Below, piece by piece: positions 1-9,010 of a stretch of 39,757 bases of DNA. Origin of the DNA: Rhodoferax sp. (lineage in GTDB: Bacteria > Pseudomonadota > Gammaproteobacteria > Burkholderiales > Burkholderiaceae_C); contig JARXAM010000056.1 of the NCBI GenBank assembly GCA_029865845.1, positions 1-39,757 on the forward strand, written 5' to 3'. The position numbers and the translations under genes were made by a program. The notes beneath the pieces are model-generated. The model was not told the DNA's origin and made no database searches. It saw only the letters and a list, made by a program, of their open reading frames with translations. Each line of letters opens with the position of its first letter. Position 1 is the first letter of the stretch.

Positions 1-654
<654 letters not shown>

Positions 655-730
655 CTAAGATTTAAGTAAAAAGGACTGCCAGCGCGCATGAAATAAGCGC
701 CACCAGCTATGAATTCAGTAGCGGTTCAGC

Positions 731-1021
731 TTAGGCTTCGACGACTGCGAACAGGTCGTCTTCCTTCATGACCAACAGCTCGTCGCCGTCGACCTTGACG
801 GTCTGGCCGGAGTACTTGCCGAACAACACGCGGTCGCCGACTTTCACGGTCAAGGCCTTGGTTTCGCCCTTGTCATTGGTCTTGCCGGGGCCGACAGCCA
901 ACACTTCACCTTGATCTGGCTTTTCAGCAGCGGCATCAGGAATGTAAATACCGGAAGCGGTGCGGGTTTCGTTTTCAACGCGCTTCACAATCACGCGGTC
1001 TGCCAAAGGGCGCAGTTTCAT
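731..1021 (-). CDS. groS: GroES co-chaperonin
   Basis: A 96-residue co-chaperonin that caps the GroEL ring. It starts [14 protein letters not shown], contains the mobile-loop region [14 protein letters not shown] and the conserved GEVLAVGPG and [11 protein letters not shown] segments, and ends in the usual VVEA. Length matches the family (95-97 aa). I chose the ATG at 1019-1021 because AGGAG sits 7 nt upstream and the protein begins exactly at the conserved N-terminus; the longer in-frame opening would add 11 unconserved residues. It is the first gene of the groESL operon and is controlled by the CIRCE element and promoter just upstream. Confidence 0.98.
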   Translation of the reverse strand: MKLRPLADRVIVKRVENETRTASGIYIPDAAAEKPDQGEVLAVGPGKTNDKGETKALTVKVGDRVLFGKYSGQTVKVDGDELLVMKEDDLFAVVEA

Positions 1022-1106
1022 GAAAAATCTCCTAAATTTGGAAACAAGGAACACCAGGCGCTGCCAAAAAGCGGCAACGTCCTGAGAACTAACCCGGCGG
1101 GTGCTG

Positions 1107-1133
1107 TTAGCACTCGATGCCAGTGAGTGCTAA
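1107..1133 (-). promoter_or_regulatory. CIRCE operator (HrcA binding site) of groESL
   Basis: A perfect inverted repeat TTAGCACTC - 9 nt - GAGTGCTAA, identical to the CIRCE consensus bound by the HrcA repressor. It lies 86 bp upstream of the groES start and overlaps the end of the predicted -10 element, so HrcA binding would block transcription initiation at normal temperature. Confidence 0.97.
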
Positions 1134-1160
1134 TGATAAGGGGTTTTCCGCCCGTTTCAA
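1133..1160 (-). promoter_or_regulatory. groESL promoter (sigma70 / sigma32-like)
   Basis: On the minus strand, TTGAAA (1160-1155), a 16-nt spacer and TATCAT (1138-1133) form a sigma70-type promoter. The same bases read CTTGAAA then CCCCTTAT, which resembles the sigma32 consensus, so heat-shock sigma use is possible. The CIRCE element follows directly. Inferred by motif only. Confidence 0.65.
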
Positions 1161-1578
1161 GGGCAGCCGGCGGTTCTCAAGGGCTATTTCTGCGGAATGA
1201 CACTTGACCTTCCACTATGCGCCATGCATCTTTCCACCTTCATTCCCAAATTAGGCCTGTGGCTTATTGTTTTCTCGTATCGTGGAATGCTGGAGTTAAT
1301 GTAGCCATAGGATAAAAGGTAGACCGTGCGGGAATTGCGGCTTGCGCTCATGGAATGGCTGCAGGCTGAAAGTGGGCCATCACGGCAGTCATTTGGATGG
1401 CAGCAAGCGACCCAAAGCGGTCTTCCGCACTCTTGGAATAGATCCCCAAAAGCGGACATCCGATCTGTTACAAATAAGGCGGGCCTGCCAAGGTCGTCTA
1501 TGCAGCGACTGCAGAGACAGCTTTGGGCCAGTTGTAGGCCATGGCGAATGTCAGCTTCCTGAACCCTTCATCACTTGA
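1161..1578. other. Intergenic region with a dispersed repeat copy
   Basis: Gap between the groESL promoter and the 3' end of the TetR gene. I see no credible gene; the short open frames lack family signatures. It contains copy A of a dispersed repeat (1400-1483) described separately. Confidence 0.6.
1400..1483 (+). repeat. Dispersed intergenic repeat, copy A
   Basis: Shares the blocks CGACCCAAAG and CCCAAAAGCGGACATCCGATCTG, with equal spacing, with the reverse complement of 35866-35950 (copy B). It also shares CGACCCAAAGCG, a TCTTCC stretch and a CCCC-AAGCGG block with the reverse complement of 39383-39438 (copy C). Non-coding; looks like a degenerate member of a family scattered between genes. 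Confidence 0.7.
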
Positions 1579-2217
1579 CTACTCTGTTTTCGTTGGGTCG
1601 GGCCAGGTGACCATGACAGTGTCGATCATTCTGAGAAGCTTTTCTCTGGGGGCTCCATCGCGTGCAAGAGTCGACATACCTTGGATAACTGCCATAGTCA
1701 GACTTGCCAATGCTTCAGCAGCCGTGTCTTTGGGAAGTTGACCGGCCTCCACGGACTCTTTCACCTTTTTCAGAAGTCGCCCCTCAATCCCACGCCGGAT
1801 AGCCGCCAACTCCTCCTTCACGTCGTTCGCCCCTTCAGAACAACTGATAGCGGAACTCGCTAACAAGCAACCTGCGGGAGTGTGTTCCCCTGTGAAGCCT
1901 TCTGCCGCTGCCATTAATAGTCCCCGCGCTGCCTCTCGTCCATCCGCGGCCTCATCAATGATGGACGCAGACGTAATGGGTCCAGACAAATACTTGGTAA
2001 CCGCTTCAAGGAAGAGGCGCTTTTTATCTCCAAAGACACTGTAAATGCTGGAGGGTTTGACACCCAGCACCGTCGTTAAGTCATTCAGTGATGTGGCTTC
2101 GTAACCATGTTGCCAAAACAGCAACATGGCCTTGTTCAACGCATCCTCGCGATCAAAGGACAGGGGGCGACCCTTTTTACGTTGAGTTGTTGTCAGATCT
2201 ATATTTGTAGTAGTCAC
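1579..2217 (-). CDS. TetR/AcrR-family transcriptional regulator
   Basis: A 212-residue repressor-type protein. The N-terminal helix-turn-helix region (about residues 15-65) reads KGRPLSFDREDALNKAMLLF, then GYEATSLNDLTTVLGV and KPSSIYSVFGDKKRLF, the standard TetR DNA-binding domain. The C-terminal ligand domain carries GCLLASSAI, typical of the subgroup with TetR_C domains near oxidoreductase genes. It is divergent from the aldo-keto reductase 59 bp away, so that gene is the likely target along with itself. The ligand cannot be told from sequence. Confidence 0.92.
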   Translation of the reverse strand: MTTTNIDLTTTQRKKGRPLSFDREDALNKAMLLFWQHGYEATSLNDLTTVLGVKPSSIYSVFGDKKRLFLEAVTKYLSGPITSASIIDEAADGREAARGLLMAAAEGFTGEHTPAGCLLASSAISCSEGANDVKEELAAIRRGIEGRLLKKVKESVEAGQLPKDTAAEALASLTMAVIQGMSTLARDGAPREKLLRMIDTVMVTWPDPTKTE

Positions 2218-2270
2218 TAGTAAATATCCGCAGCTTGCCCTATGATTATCCTATCAATCACTAGGAAATA
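2214..2270. promoter_or_regulatory. Divergent control region with direct repeats, likely TetR operator
   Basis: The short space between the TetR start and the reductase start contains two near-identical copies of TCACTAGKAAATA (2214-2226 and 2258-2270), 44 bp apart, each overlapping or abutting one gene's start region. Such paired sites fit binding of the neighbouring TetR protein. Operator role is inferred. Confidence 0.45.
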
Positions 2271-2276
2271 AAGATC

Positions 2277-3389
2277 ATGTCACTTACAAACTACCGAACT
2301 CTTGGCCGATCCGGGCTTGCGGTCAGTCCATTGGCGCTGGGGACCATGACGTTTGGAGCAGCGAGATGGGGCTCTGGAGAAGACGATTCACGTGCCGTCT
2401 TTAACGCGTACGTAGATGCGGGCGGAAACTTTGTAGATACCGCGGATGTCTATTCCGCCGGCCTCGGAGAGGAAATGCTGGGACGCTTCATTGTGGAGCG
2501 GTCGCTACGGGACAGCATTGTTCTATCTACCAAGTCTGGTTTCGCGGCAGGACAGGGACCACATAAAGGAGGCAATGGCAGCAAACATATCCACGCCGCA
2601 TTGGCAGGTTCATTGAAGCGTCTACGCACCGACTACATCGATCTGTATTGGGTCCATGTTTGGGATTCGGTGACTCCTGCAGAGGAACTACTGGAAACAA
2701 TGACCGCCTTGGTGCGCAACGGCAAGATCCGTTATTGGGGGATGTCTAACGCACCGGCTTGGTACGTGTCAAAGGTCGCGACGCTTGCGGCAGTACGCGG
2801 TCTAGTGGGGCCCATTGCAATGCAATACTTTTACTCACTGACCAATCGCGACATTGAAGATGAGCATATTCCCTTAGCTGCCGAATTCGGTTTGGGCATT
2901 GTGCCGTGGAGTCCACTTTCTTTCGGATTGTTGTCCGGCAAATATGACCGCACTACCGTTGAAGCTGCTGCACCTCGCAGCGCGGGCTTGCCAAGCGATG
3001 CGGCAGCTGTTGGTGAACAACGCCCTGAAGGCGATAAACGATTGGATGGCACAAATCCATTCGGTGACTCACTCTTTACCGAACGGAACTGGAAGATTGT
3101 GGAAACTTTAAAGCAAGTAGCTAAAGACGCTGGAGAAACGCCTGCCCGTGTAGCTCTGGCCTGGGTTGCTCACCGGCCTTCTGTTTCTTCAACTCTCATG
3201 GGAGTTAGTCGAGTTTCCCAAATAGGGGAGAACATCGCATCCCTAGATTTGGTCATTTCAGCGGAACACAAAGCAGAACTTGACGCGGTGAGCGCTCCAG
3301 ATGCACGAATGCTGTACACCCTGTTCACCCCCACTGCTCGTCAATATGCGGTGTTTGGCGGCAATAGTGTGATGCCCTGGAAGTCGTAA
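2277..3389 (+). CDS. Aldo/keto reductase
   Basis: A 370-residue NADPH-dependent oxidoreductase of the aldo/keto reductase superfamily (TIM barrel). Visible family features: the N-terminal YRTLGRSGLAVSPLALGTMTFG, the catalytic tetrad context GGNFVDTADVYSAGLGEE (Asp and Tyr), STKSGF (Lys), the IDLYWVHVWD strand (His), and the C-terminal cofactor-site region with SSTLMGVSRVSQI. It resembles the general stress/YajO-like group; substrate unknown. The ATG follows an AGGAAAT stretch. Expression is probably controlled by the divergent TetR gene. Confidence 0.93.
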   Translation: MSLTNYRTLGRSGLAVSPLALGTMTFGAARWGSGEDDSRAVFNAYVDAGGNFVDTADVYSAGLGEEMLGRFIVERSLRDSIVLSTKSGFAAGQGPHKGGNGSKHIHAALAGSLKRLRTDYIDLYWVHVWDSVTPAEELLETMTALVRNGKIRYWGMSNAPAWYVSKVATLAAVRGLVGPIAMQYFYSLTNRDIEDEHIPLAAEFGLGIVPWSPLSFGLLSGKYDRTTVEAAAPRSAGLPSDAAAVGEQRPEGDKRLDGTNPFGDSLFTERNWKIVETLKQVAKDAGETPARVALAWVAHRPSVSSTLMGVSRVSQIGENIASLDLVISAEHKAELDAVSAPDARMLYTLFTPTARQYAVFGGNSVMPWKS

Positions 3390-3567
3390 CAGATTACTTC
3401 GCTGAGGAGTTGGTGGGATATCTTGACTACCGTACGGGGCCAGTTGCTGACTTCGGAGAATGACCGCTACTGAGCAACTTTTTTTTGAGGATTGAAGGAA
3501 GACGTTCTATTTAGGCAAAGGCAAAGGCATAACGATGCCGCCAACCTTTCAGTCTGCCAGATTGACT

Positions 3568-4224
3568 CTAATTGACTGATATCAAGATTTCGCTGCGTCG
3601 AAGCAAAGGGGGCACCGACGGAGGGTCATAGCGTGCGAACTGAGGCGCTCCATTGGCAACCAGTCCTTTTTTGTCCATCCAATTCATCAACAATGAGGTT
3701 TGCTCTGCCACATTGGCCTCAGTGCTGAATTTGGAAAAACGTATGGAAGCTATTTTTTGCTCGGGTATGGCGCGAACTGTTACTCGCGGATCTGCAGATT
3801 TTGGCAAGGTGTCCAGTGTGTAGCTAGACGGCATAACAAAGTGCAGGCGGTAAGTGGACTTCGACTTTGCCTCCATAGTGACTGGCAGAGTCATAGAGAT
3901 CTTTTCCTGCTTATTCTCCATAGTGACTGGCAGGGTCATGGAAATCTGTTCGGAGGCCTGCTTTTTTGTGTCTAAAGAAGCATTCGGGCCCTCTCGAAAG
4001 ATGTACTGTTTGACCAAACGGGCACCTTCTTTCCCTGCAGAGGTCAGGTCACCTTCAACGACTACCTCAGCTACAAGCATTGGCCTGTAAAGGCGTAATT
4101 CATACTCGGCGTCTTTCTCTAGTGACTGGTACTTCGGCTGCTCAAGCGAGAACAGTTGAGCGTGAGCGCCTGAAAAGGCGAGTGCCGCCAAAAGAAAGAC
4201 CACTTTGTCGCGCCGCGAGCGCAT
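3568..4224 (-). CDS. SOUL-family heme-binding-like protein, exported
   Basis: Encodes a SOUL/HBP-domain protein. Family features are YELRLYRPMLVAEV near the start of the domain, ISMTLPVTME, FVMPSSYTLDTLPKSADPRV and the C-terminal ARYDPP. With the start chosen here (ATG at 4224) the protein is 218 aa and begins MRSRRDKVVFLLAALAFSGAHA, a clean signal peptide, so it is likely periplasmic. An upstream ATG at 4269 and a longer reading to 4362 are possible but have no better ribosome site. The ISMTLPVTME block occurs twice, 15 residues apart, encoded by a 45-bp near-perfect tandem repeat. Heme or tetrapyrrole binding is family knowledge, not visible here. It stands alone with no operon partner. Confidence 0.85.
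   Translation of the reverse strand: MRSRRDKVVFLLAALAFSGAHAQLFSLEQPKYQSLEKDAEYELRLYRPMLVAEVVVEGDLTSAGKEGARLVKQYIFREGPNASLDTKKQASEQISMTLPVTMENKQEKISMTLPVTMEAKSKSTYRLHFVMPSSYTLDTLPKSADPRVTVRAIPEQKIASIRFSKFSTEANVAEQTSLLMNWMDKKGLVANGAPQFARYDPPSVPPLLRRSEILISVN
3871..3945 (-). repeat. 45-bp-period repeat inside the SOUL gene
   Basis: The stretch CTCCATAGTGACTGGCAG occurs at 3871 and again at 3916, followed each time by a GTCAT-GA-ATCT stretch. It encodes two copies of ISMTLPVTME at a 15-residue period. The frame is kept. Other SOUL proteins, as I recall, also carry a doubled MT-PVT motif, so this need not be recent. Confidence 0.8.
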
Positions 4225-4362
4225 CAATTCGAAGCAAGTATCTGAGGGCTGATTAAGTGACTTTTTCATGGAAATGCACGTGGGCGAAAAACCAGACGGT
4301 ATCTGAAAACACTGAACAATAACTGCGTCTAGCCCAACACCATGCTTTTTGAGGGGGCTCAC

Positions 4363-5106
4363 ATTTTGGCGAGACGGGTCGAATCGCGTGGTGATACCTG
4401 TTTTAGGAAATTCAGCGTAAACCCGAAGTCTCCCATCCTCAGCATCACTTGGGTTTGGGATCCGTTCACTTACACCCTATACAGATGGACAGTAAGCGCG
4501 CCAACTTGAATGTCTACCATAGAGCTAAGATTTAGAAGTTGTGTAAGTCTGCTATGAGTCGACAGCCGCTTCGGGCCAGTCGCAGTCATTTGCGAATGAC
4601 TGCTTTGGAGTACTGTTTTTCGAGCGCCAAATTCGCAGGGCCTGTCCGAGCGAACTTCGAAGTTGGGCTGGAGCCTGACATTCGGGTAACTGCCTTGACT
4701 GGAAGTTCTAACCTTTGCAGTCAATTGCAAGTGTCAGGTATCAATCTCTCCATAGTTGAAAGTTTGTGGGTCGGGATTAGTCGTTTGTCCCCGATGTCTT
4801 GGCCCTCATGCCTCGAGTACAGCCTAGTGACAATTTCATTCTTAAAGCGGTGATCTCAAGATTGGCATTAGGTCTCACGCATGAACACGTTTCAGAGATA
4901 TGGGGGCAGAGGTACAAGTCGAATTGAGTTTTCACCCTATGTACACGGCTTTGGGTCTAGCGATTCAAGGGAAAGCGGCGTGCGGTTTACCTCCTTGCTA
5001 AGTCAAACCCTCTCCGATTGCATCCCTGTGTTTCAGATCCGCATTTAGTAGTCGAGAAGGCGGATACTTCATTGCTAGGTACCGTCACGATTACACTTCT
5101 TTTATT
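4363..5106. other. Intergenic region without a recognisable gene
   Basis: No open frame here shows a family signature or coherent codon use. It contains one perfect hairpin (4582-4603). The last 100 bp before paaX must hold its promoter, but I see no strong -35/-10 pair. Confidence 0.6.
4582..4603. repeat. Perfect hairpin, 9-bp arms and 4-nt loop
   Basis: GCAGTCATT - TGCG - AATGACTGC. No T-tract follows on either strand, so it is not a classic terminator. The right arm continues into TGCTTTGG, resembling the ends of the dispersed repeat copies, so it may be a relative of that family. Confidence 0.6.
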
Positions 5107-6084
5107 GTGCAAGATTTAGTCTCAAAAGCCTTTCAAGCGCGACTGGAGCGGTTTCGCCAAAAAAGTCGTATCCAGGCCGGGTCGTTGATTACCACGGTGT
5201 TTGGTGATGCCATCCTGCCCCGGGGTGGAAGGGTGTCTCTGGGTAGCATGATTCAGTTGTTGCAACCCTTGGGCGTCAATGAGCGGCTAGTGCGCACCGC
5301 TGTGTATCGCTTAGTCAAAGAGGAGTGGCTGCAGTCCGAGGCATTGGGGCGCAAGACCGACTACATGCTCACTCCTTCGGGACGGAGCCGCTTCGATGAG
5401 GCATCCCGACAAATTTATGCCGCTGATATCCCCAGTTGGGACCATCGCTGGCGCCTGATTCTGATTGTGGGGGACTTGGACATTCGCTTGCGCGAACAGC
5501 TGCGCCGTGCATTGTTTTGGCACGGTTTTGGCGAAACGGCGACGGGTGGCTTCGTGCATCCAACAGCCGATCTGGAAAAAGTTATGGAAGGCCTGGAGTC
5601 CGAAGGACTGGAAGAGGTACGCGCTCACCTAATGCCTATGGTGGCCGTAAATGCGCGTGCGCCACAAGGTGCCAGTGACATCGACATGGTGCAAAAGGCT
5701 TGGAACTTGAGTGACTTGGCTTCGTCTTACGAAGGCTTTCTACAAAAGTACGAACCTATTCGCGATGCGCTGCTTGCAGGCACCCAGGAGGAAGTTTCGG
5801 ATGAAAGCGCATTTCTGGTGCGTACCCTGCTGATCCATGATGTGCGCCGGCTTTTACTACGTGATCCCCAGTTGCCGGAGAGCCTGCTCCCGTTGACTTG
5901 GCCGGGAAGTCGTGCCCGTCTTCTCTGTCGGGATTTGTACCGTAAGCTGTTGCCGCCGTCCGAGCGCCATCTGGATGCCAATGTGCGACTGTCAAGTGGC
6001 ACAGTGCCACAGCCGTCACGCGCACTGACCAGTCGTTTTGAATTCGGCATAGATCTTTATACCGGTACTCTGAGCGTAGTCTGA
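5107..6084 (+). CDS. paaX: PaaX, phenylacetate degradation operon repressor
   Basis: A 325-residue regulator of the PaaX family, a GntR-like winged-helix repressor that releases DNA on binding phenylacetyl-CoA. The N-terminal wHTH spans roughly residues 15-95 (SLITTVFGDAILPRGGRVSLGSMIQLL, then VRTAVYRLVKEEWLQ). The PaaX C-terminal domain follows, with WDHRWRLILI and the conserved FLVRTLLIHDVRRLLLRDPQLPE and WPGSRAR segments. Length is close to the usual 300-320 aa. The start is a GTG with no obvious Shine-Dalgarno; another start a few codons in is possible. It is transcribed toward the liv-paa cluster but separated from it by 1.1 kb with a terminator, so it is probably its own unit. Confidence 0.95.
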   Translation: MQDLVSKAFQARLERFRQKSRIQAGSLITTVFGDAILPRGGRVSLGSMIQLLQPLGVNERLVRTAVYRLVKEEWLQSEALGRKTDYMLTPSGRSRFDEASRQIYAADIPSWDHRWRLILIVGDLDIRLREQLRRALFWHGFGETATGGFVHPTADLEKVMEGLESEGLEEVRAHLMPMVAVNARAPQGASDIDMVQKAWNLSDLASSYEGFLQKYEPIRDALLAGTQEEVSDESAFLVRTLLIHDVRRLLLRDPQLPESLLPLTWPGSRARLLCRDLYRKLLPPSERHLDANVRLSSGTVPQPSRALTSRFEFGIDLYTGTLSVV

Positions 6085-6867
6085 AGGGGAAACCCATTGA
6101 AGACGAGCTTCGGGTAGCCACGGTGTGCAATCACTGTCGAACAGTATTGGTTGGCGCAAGGCTTTGTGGGGTTCGTCTCGACCTCGGTGCTCAGGTAATG
6201 TGTCGTCGCGTCTGGCATGTTTGCGACCAAGGCGCAACGGTAAGCGGTTCAGTATGGTGCGTTTCGATCTCGTAGTGCTGGGTCTCGCAAACGAGAAATT
6301 TGGCACGACTTCGCCGGTCATTCCAATGGGCTGTCGGTAGAGGACCGGATCTATGAGATCGCAAGCTAGTCAGCGTGGAGCTAGCTTGGTCCGTTGATGA
6401 TCCGCTGGGAACGACTTCGCGCTGTCCAACTTCATTCAGTGTAGTTACCGGCTCTTCCGTCAATTCGCTTGCTACCTCAACTCGACACTTGTTCTAAGTC
6501 TGGAGGCCAGAAGACGTAGTTAGGCCCCGTATGGCGAACGAACTGCGTTAAAGGCGCCACACTGAATCCAGGGCGCGTGGACCAAGTGACTTATCTATAC
6601 AGAGGGTACTTGCTAATCACTTTTCATTTGTGTGGGTCAGTGACTTTTCGGCCTCGTGAAAGGTCTGTTGCTCAGGTGCGTAACTTCGACAACAACATCC
6701 CCACGGCGATTACCTTCGTTTGTGTGGAGGGGGTGTAAGGCATTGGGCCCAACAGTCGGGCTTCGATAGAACTCACGCGTAGAGCATAGGCCGAGGGTAT
6801 GTGTTTGCGCCAGCCCTTAAAAATGATTCAAAAATAATAAAAAAATAGTTTATAACGTGTCTAATTA

Positions 6868-6891
6868 AAGCCGTCTCAGACGGCTTTTTTT
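6868..6891 (+). terminator. Rho-independent terminator
   Basis: AAGCCGTC - TCA - GACGGCTT followed by a run of seven T. An 8-bp G+C-containing stem with a tri-nucleotide loop and T-tract, reading on the plus strand. It would end transcripts from the paaX side and insulate the liv-paa promoter downstream. The A-rich bases on its left also allow partial activity on the minus strand. Confidence 0.85.
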
Positions 6892-7001
6892 ATCACTTGT
6901 TTAAACGCGCTCTCCTACGATACCCCTTGTTTTTTCTACCCCCGGAGCGAGGTTTAGCCTCCTTTTGAGACGTCTTGGCATCTAGGTGAAAACCCTGATT
7001 C

Positions 7002-7038
7002 GATACAAAATATACAAAAAATGTCTAATTTTTGTATC
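7002..7038. promoter_or_regulatory. Inverted repeat upstream of the liv-paa promoter, candidate operator
   Basis: GATACAAAA (7002-7010) and TTTTGTATC (7030-7038) form a perfect 9-bp inverted repeat with a 19-nt A/T-rich spacer. It ends 7 nt before the proposed -35. A TGATTCG (6996-7002) directly at its left edge resembles the core I recall for E. coli PaaX boxes. Which protein binds is inferred; PaaX is the natural candidate. Confidence 0.5.
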
Positions 7039-7045
7039 TTTTTAT

Positions 7046-7074
7046 TTGACGTAGTCGATTCCGAATGCCAGAAT
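7046..7074 (+). promoter_or_regulatory. Candidate promoter of the liv-paa cluster
   Basis: TTGACG (7046-7051), 17-nt spacer, CAGAAT (7069-7074), a sigma70-like pair 124 bp upstream of livH. A small palindrome ATTC-C-GAAT (7058-7066) lies between the two hexamers, where a bound repressor would block initiation. Motif-based only. Confidence 0.45.
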
Positions 7075-7197
7075 TTCACCCAAGCGAAAGACACAACACC
7101 CTGAGATTTCAAAAGTCGGGGGAGGCTAAAAGGAGACTTCTGTGCCACTCGGTCAAAAAACAATTGAATGCCGTCATAGCAATCGGGTGAGCGCCTG

Positions 7198-8073
7198 ATG
7201 TTGGCCGAATTCCTGCAATTCCTGTTTTCAGGCATCACAGTGGGCTCCACCTATGCGCTAGCCGCATTGGGTTTCACGCTGATCTACAACTCAAGCCATG
7301 TGATCAACTTCGCTCAAGGCGAGTTCATCATGCTAGGTGGCATGTTGGCCGTGTACTTCACCAACTCAGGTCTGGGGTTGCCGCTGTCGCTGGTCTTGGC
7401 CATCATGCTGCCGGCTATCGTTGGCCTCCTAATGGAAAAAGCAGCCATTGAGCCGGTGAAAGGTGCTGAGCCAGTCACTCTGATCATCATCACTATCGGA
7501 GCCTCGCTGGTGATACGTGGTCTTGTGCAAGTCTGGTTGGGCAAGGGTACTTTCAGTCTTCCGGCCTTCTCTGGCGAGCAGCCCATCAACGTCTTGGGTG
7601 CAACGCTCATGCCACAAAGCCTTTGGGTGCTAGGTGTTTCAGCAGTGGTGGTCCTCTCCCTTTGGTACTTCTTTGCCTGCACCCTTATGGGTAAAGCCAT
7701 GTTGGCTACCTCTGTTAACCGAGTGGCTGCAGAGTTGGTTGGCATCAACACCGACGGCGTGCTGTTTCTAAGCTTTGCTATGTCAGCGGCCCTGGGCGCA
7801 CTGGGTGGTGTTCTTATCACGCCCATCACGCTTACCTCGTATGACGCCGGCATCATGCTCGGCCTCAAAGGATTTGTCGGTGCGGTGTTGGGTGGACTTG
7901 GGAATGGGTTGGGCGCGGTGGTAGGTGGTCTGCTGGTAGGCGTGCTCGAGGCCATGGGCGCCGGCTACATCTCATCCTCTTACAAGGACGCCATGCCCTT
8001 TGTGCTGATTCTTCTGATTTTGTTTTTCCGGCCAAGCGGCCTATTTGGTGGCAAAGCCACAGACCGGGTTTAA
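7198..8073 (+). CDS. livH: Branched-chain-amino-acid-type ABC transporter permease LivH
   Basis: A 291-residue inner-membrane permease of the LivH family with about eight hydrophobic helices. Typical segments are FLFSGITVGSTYALAALGFTLIYNSSHVINFAQGEF at the N-terminus and the cytoplasmic loop AELVGINTDGV followed by AMSAALGALGGVLI, which docks to the ATPase. It ends FFRPSGLFG. First gene of the liv-paa run, 4 nt before livM. In this context the transporter most likely imports an aromatic acid such as phenylacetate and not branched-chain amino acids; the sequence alone cannot decide. Confidence 0.93.
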   Translation: MLAEFLQFLFSGITVGSTYALAALGFTLIYNSSHVINFAQGEFIMLGGMLAVYFTNSGLGLPLSLVLAIMLPAIVGLLMEKAAIEPVKGAEPVTLIIITIGASLVIRGLVQVWLGKGTFSLPAFSGEQPINVLGATLMPQSLWVLGVSAVVVLSLWYFFACTLMGKAMLATSVNRVAAELVGINTDGVLFLSFAMSAALGALGGVLITPITLTSYDAGIMLGLKGFVGAVLGGLGNGLGAVVGGLLVGVLEAMGAGYISSSYKDAMPFVLILLILFFRPSGLFGGKATDRV

Positions 8074-8077
8074 GAGC

Positions 8078-9010
8078 ATGAGCAAACATCCCTACCGCGG
8101 TCTGTATTTGATCGCCGCTGTGCTCCTACTACTGCCGCTGGTGCTGCCCAATAGCTTTTATGTGGACTTAGTGATTCGGATGGCTATCAACGCCGTCATC
8201 GTGCTGGGCCTGAATCTGCTGATTGGCTTTGCCGGGCAGATCAGCCTGGGCCATGCGGGCTTTATCGGCATTGGCGCGTATGCCTCGGCTGCCTTGCCCA
8301 CGCACCTCGGCTGGCACCCCTTGCTAGCCGTGGTGGTTGGAGCACTCGCAGCAGGAGTGCTAGCTGCTGTGCTGGCGCGCCCGATCTTCCGTCTAAAGGG
8401 CCACTACCTGGCCATGGCCACGCTGGGTCTCGGCATCATCATCAACATCGTTGTGCGCAACGAAGCCGCCTGGAGTGGTGGCCCCGACGGCATGGCCGTG
8501 CCTCCCATGGCCTTTGGCAGTTTTGAAATCTCCGGCGACAAGCCCTGGTACTGGATCGTTGCCAGTCTGCTGTGCGTCAGCATCTGGGCGTCCATCAACA
8601 TCATCGATTCACCCTTTGGCCGCGCCCTGCGGGCCTTGCATGGGTCCGAGGTGGCGTCCAAGGTGGTGGGTGTGCATGTGGTGCGTTACAAAGTCAGCGT
8701 GTTCGTCATGTCTGCCATGTTTGCCAGCATCATGGGCAGCGTTACCGCACTTTATGTGGGGTTCGTCACACCGAATCTAGCGGACTTTTTCCATTCGATC
8801 GAACTGGTAACAATGGTCGTTATCGGCGGCATGGGCTCCATCTATGGCTCGGTGCTAGGCGCTGTGTTGCTCACCGCTTTGCCCCAAGCACTGGCCACCT
8901 GTGAGGGTTGGGAGACGGTGGTGTTTGGCGCCATCCTGATGCTCTGCATGATCTTCCTGCCCAAGGGTCTGGTGCCCACGCTGGCCGCCCGTTTCGGCAA
9001 GGGGGAATGA
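8078..9010 (+). CDS. livM: Branched-chain-amino-acid-type ABC transporter permease LivM
   Basis: A 310-residue permease partner of LivH. Family features: LNLLIGFAGQISLGHAGFIGIGAYASA, then RLKGHYLAMATLGLG, FGRALRALHGSEVASKVVGVHV (the ATPase-coupling loop) and GMGSIYGSVLGAV. I start at the ATG at 8078 (SKHPYRGLYL), just after the livH stop; the longer reading from 8045 would overlap livH by 29 nt without a ribosome site. Its stop codon overlaps the livG start (ATGA), so the two are translationally coupled. Confidence 0.93.
   Translation: MSKHPYRGLYLIAAVLLLLPLVLPNSFYVDLVIRMAINAVIVLGLNLLIGFAGQISLGHAGFIGIGAYASAALPTHLGWHPLLAVVVGALAAGVLAAVLARPIFRLKGHYLAMATLGLGIIINIVVRNEAAWSGGPDGMAVPPMAFGSFEISGDKPWYWIVASLLCVSIWASINIIDSPFGRALRALHGSEVASKVVGVHVVRYKVSVFVMSAMFASIMGSVTALYVGFVTPNLADFFHSIELVTMVVIGGMGSIYGSVLGAVLLTALPQALATCEGWETVVFGAILMLCMIFLPKGLVPTLAARFGKGE

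Larger units (their letters stand above)
6085..7197. other. Long intergenic region between paaX and the liv-paa cluster
   Basis: 1.1 kb with no credible gene on either strand. It holds an intrinsic terminator (6868-6891), an inverted repeat (7002-7038) and a candidate promoter (7046-7074), all near its right end. The left 750 bp show nothing I can name; they may be decayed sequence or an untranslated leader. Confidence 0.65.

Noticed and set aside
6085-7197. tRNA or rRNA gene in the large gap
   Set aside because: I found no cloverleaf-like TTCRA-type arm with matching acceptor stem and no rRNA signature sequences.
7314-7955. 213-codon minus-strand open frame opposite livH
   Set aside because: Low-complexity Pro/Ser/Thr-rich translation typical of the antisense of a GC-rich membrane-protein gene.
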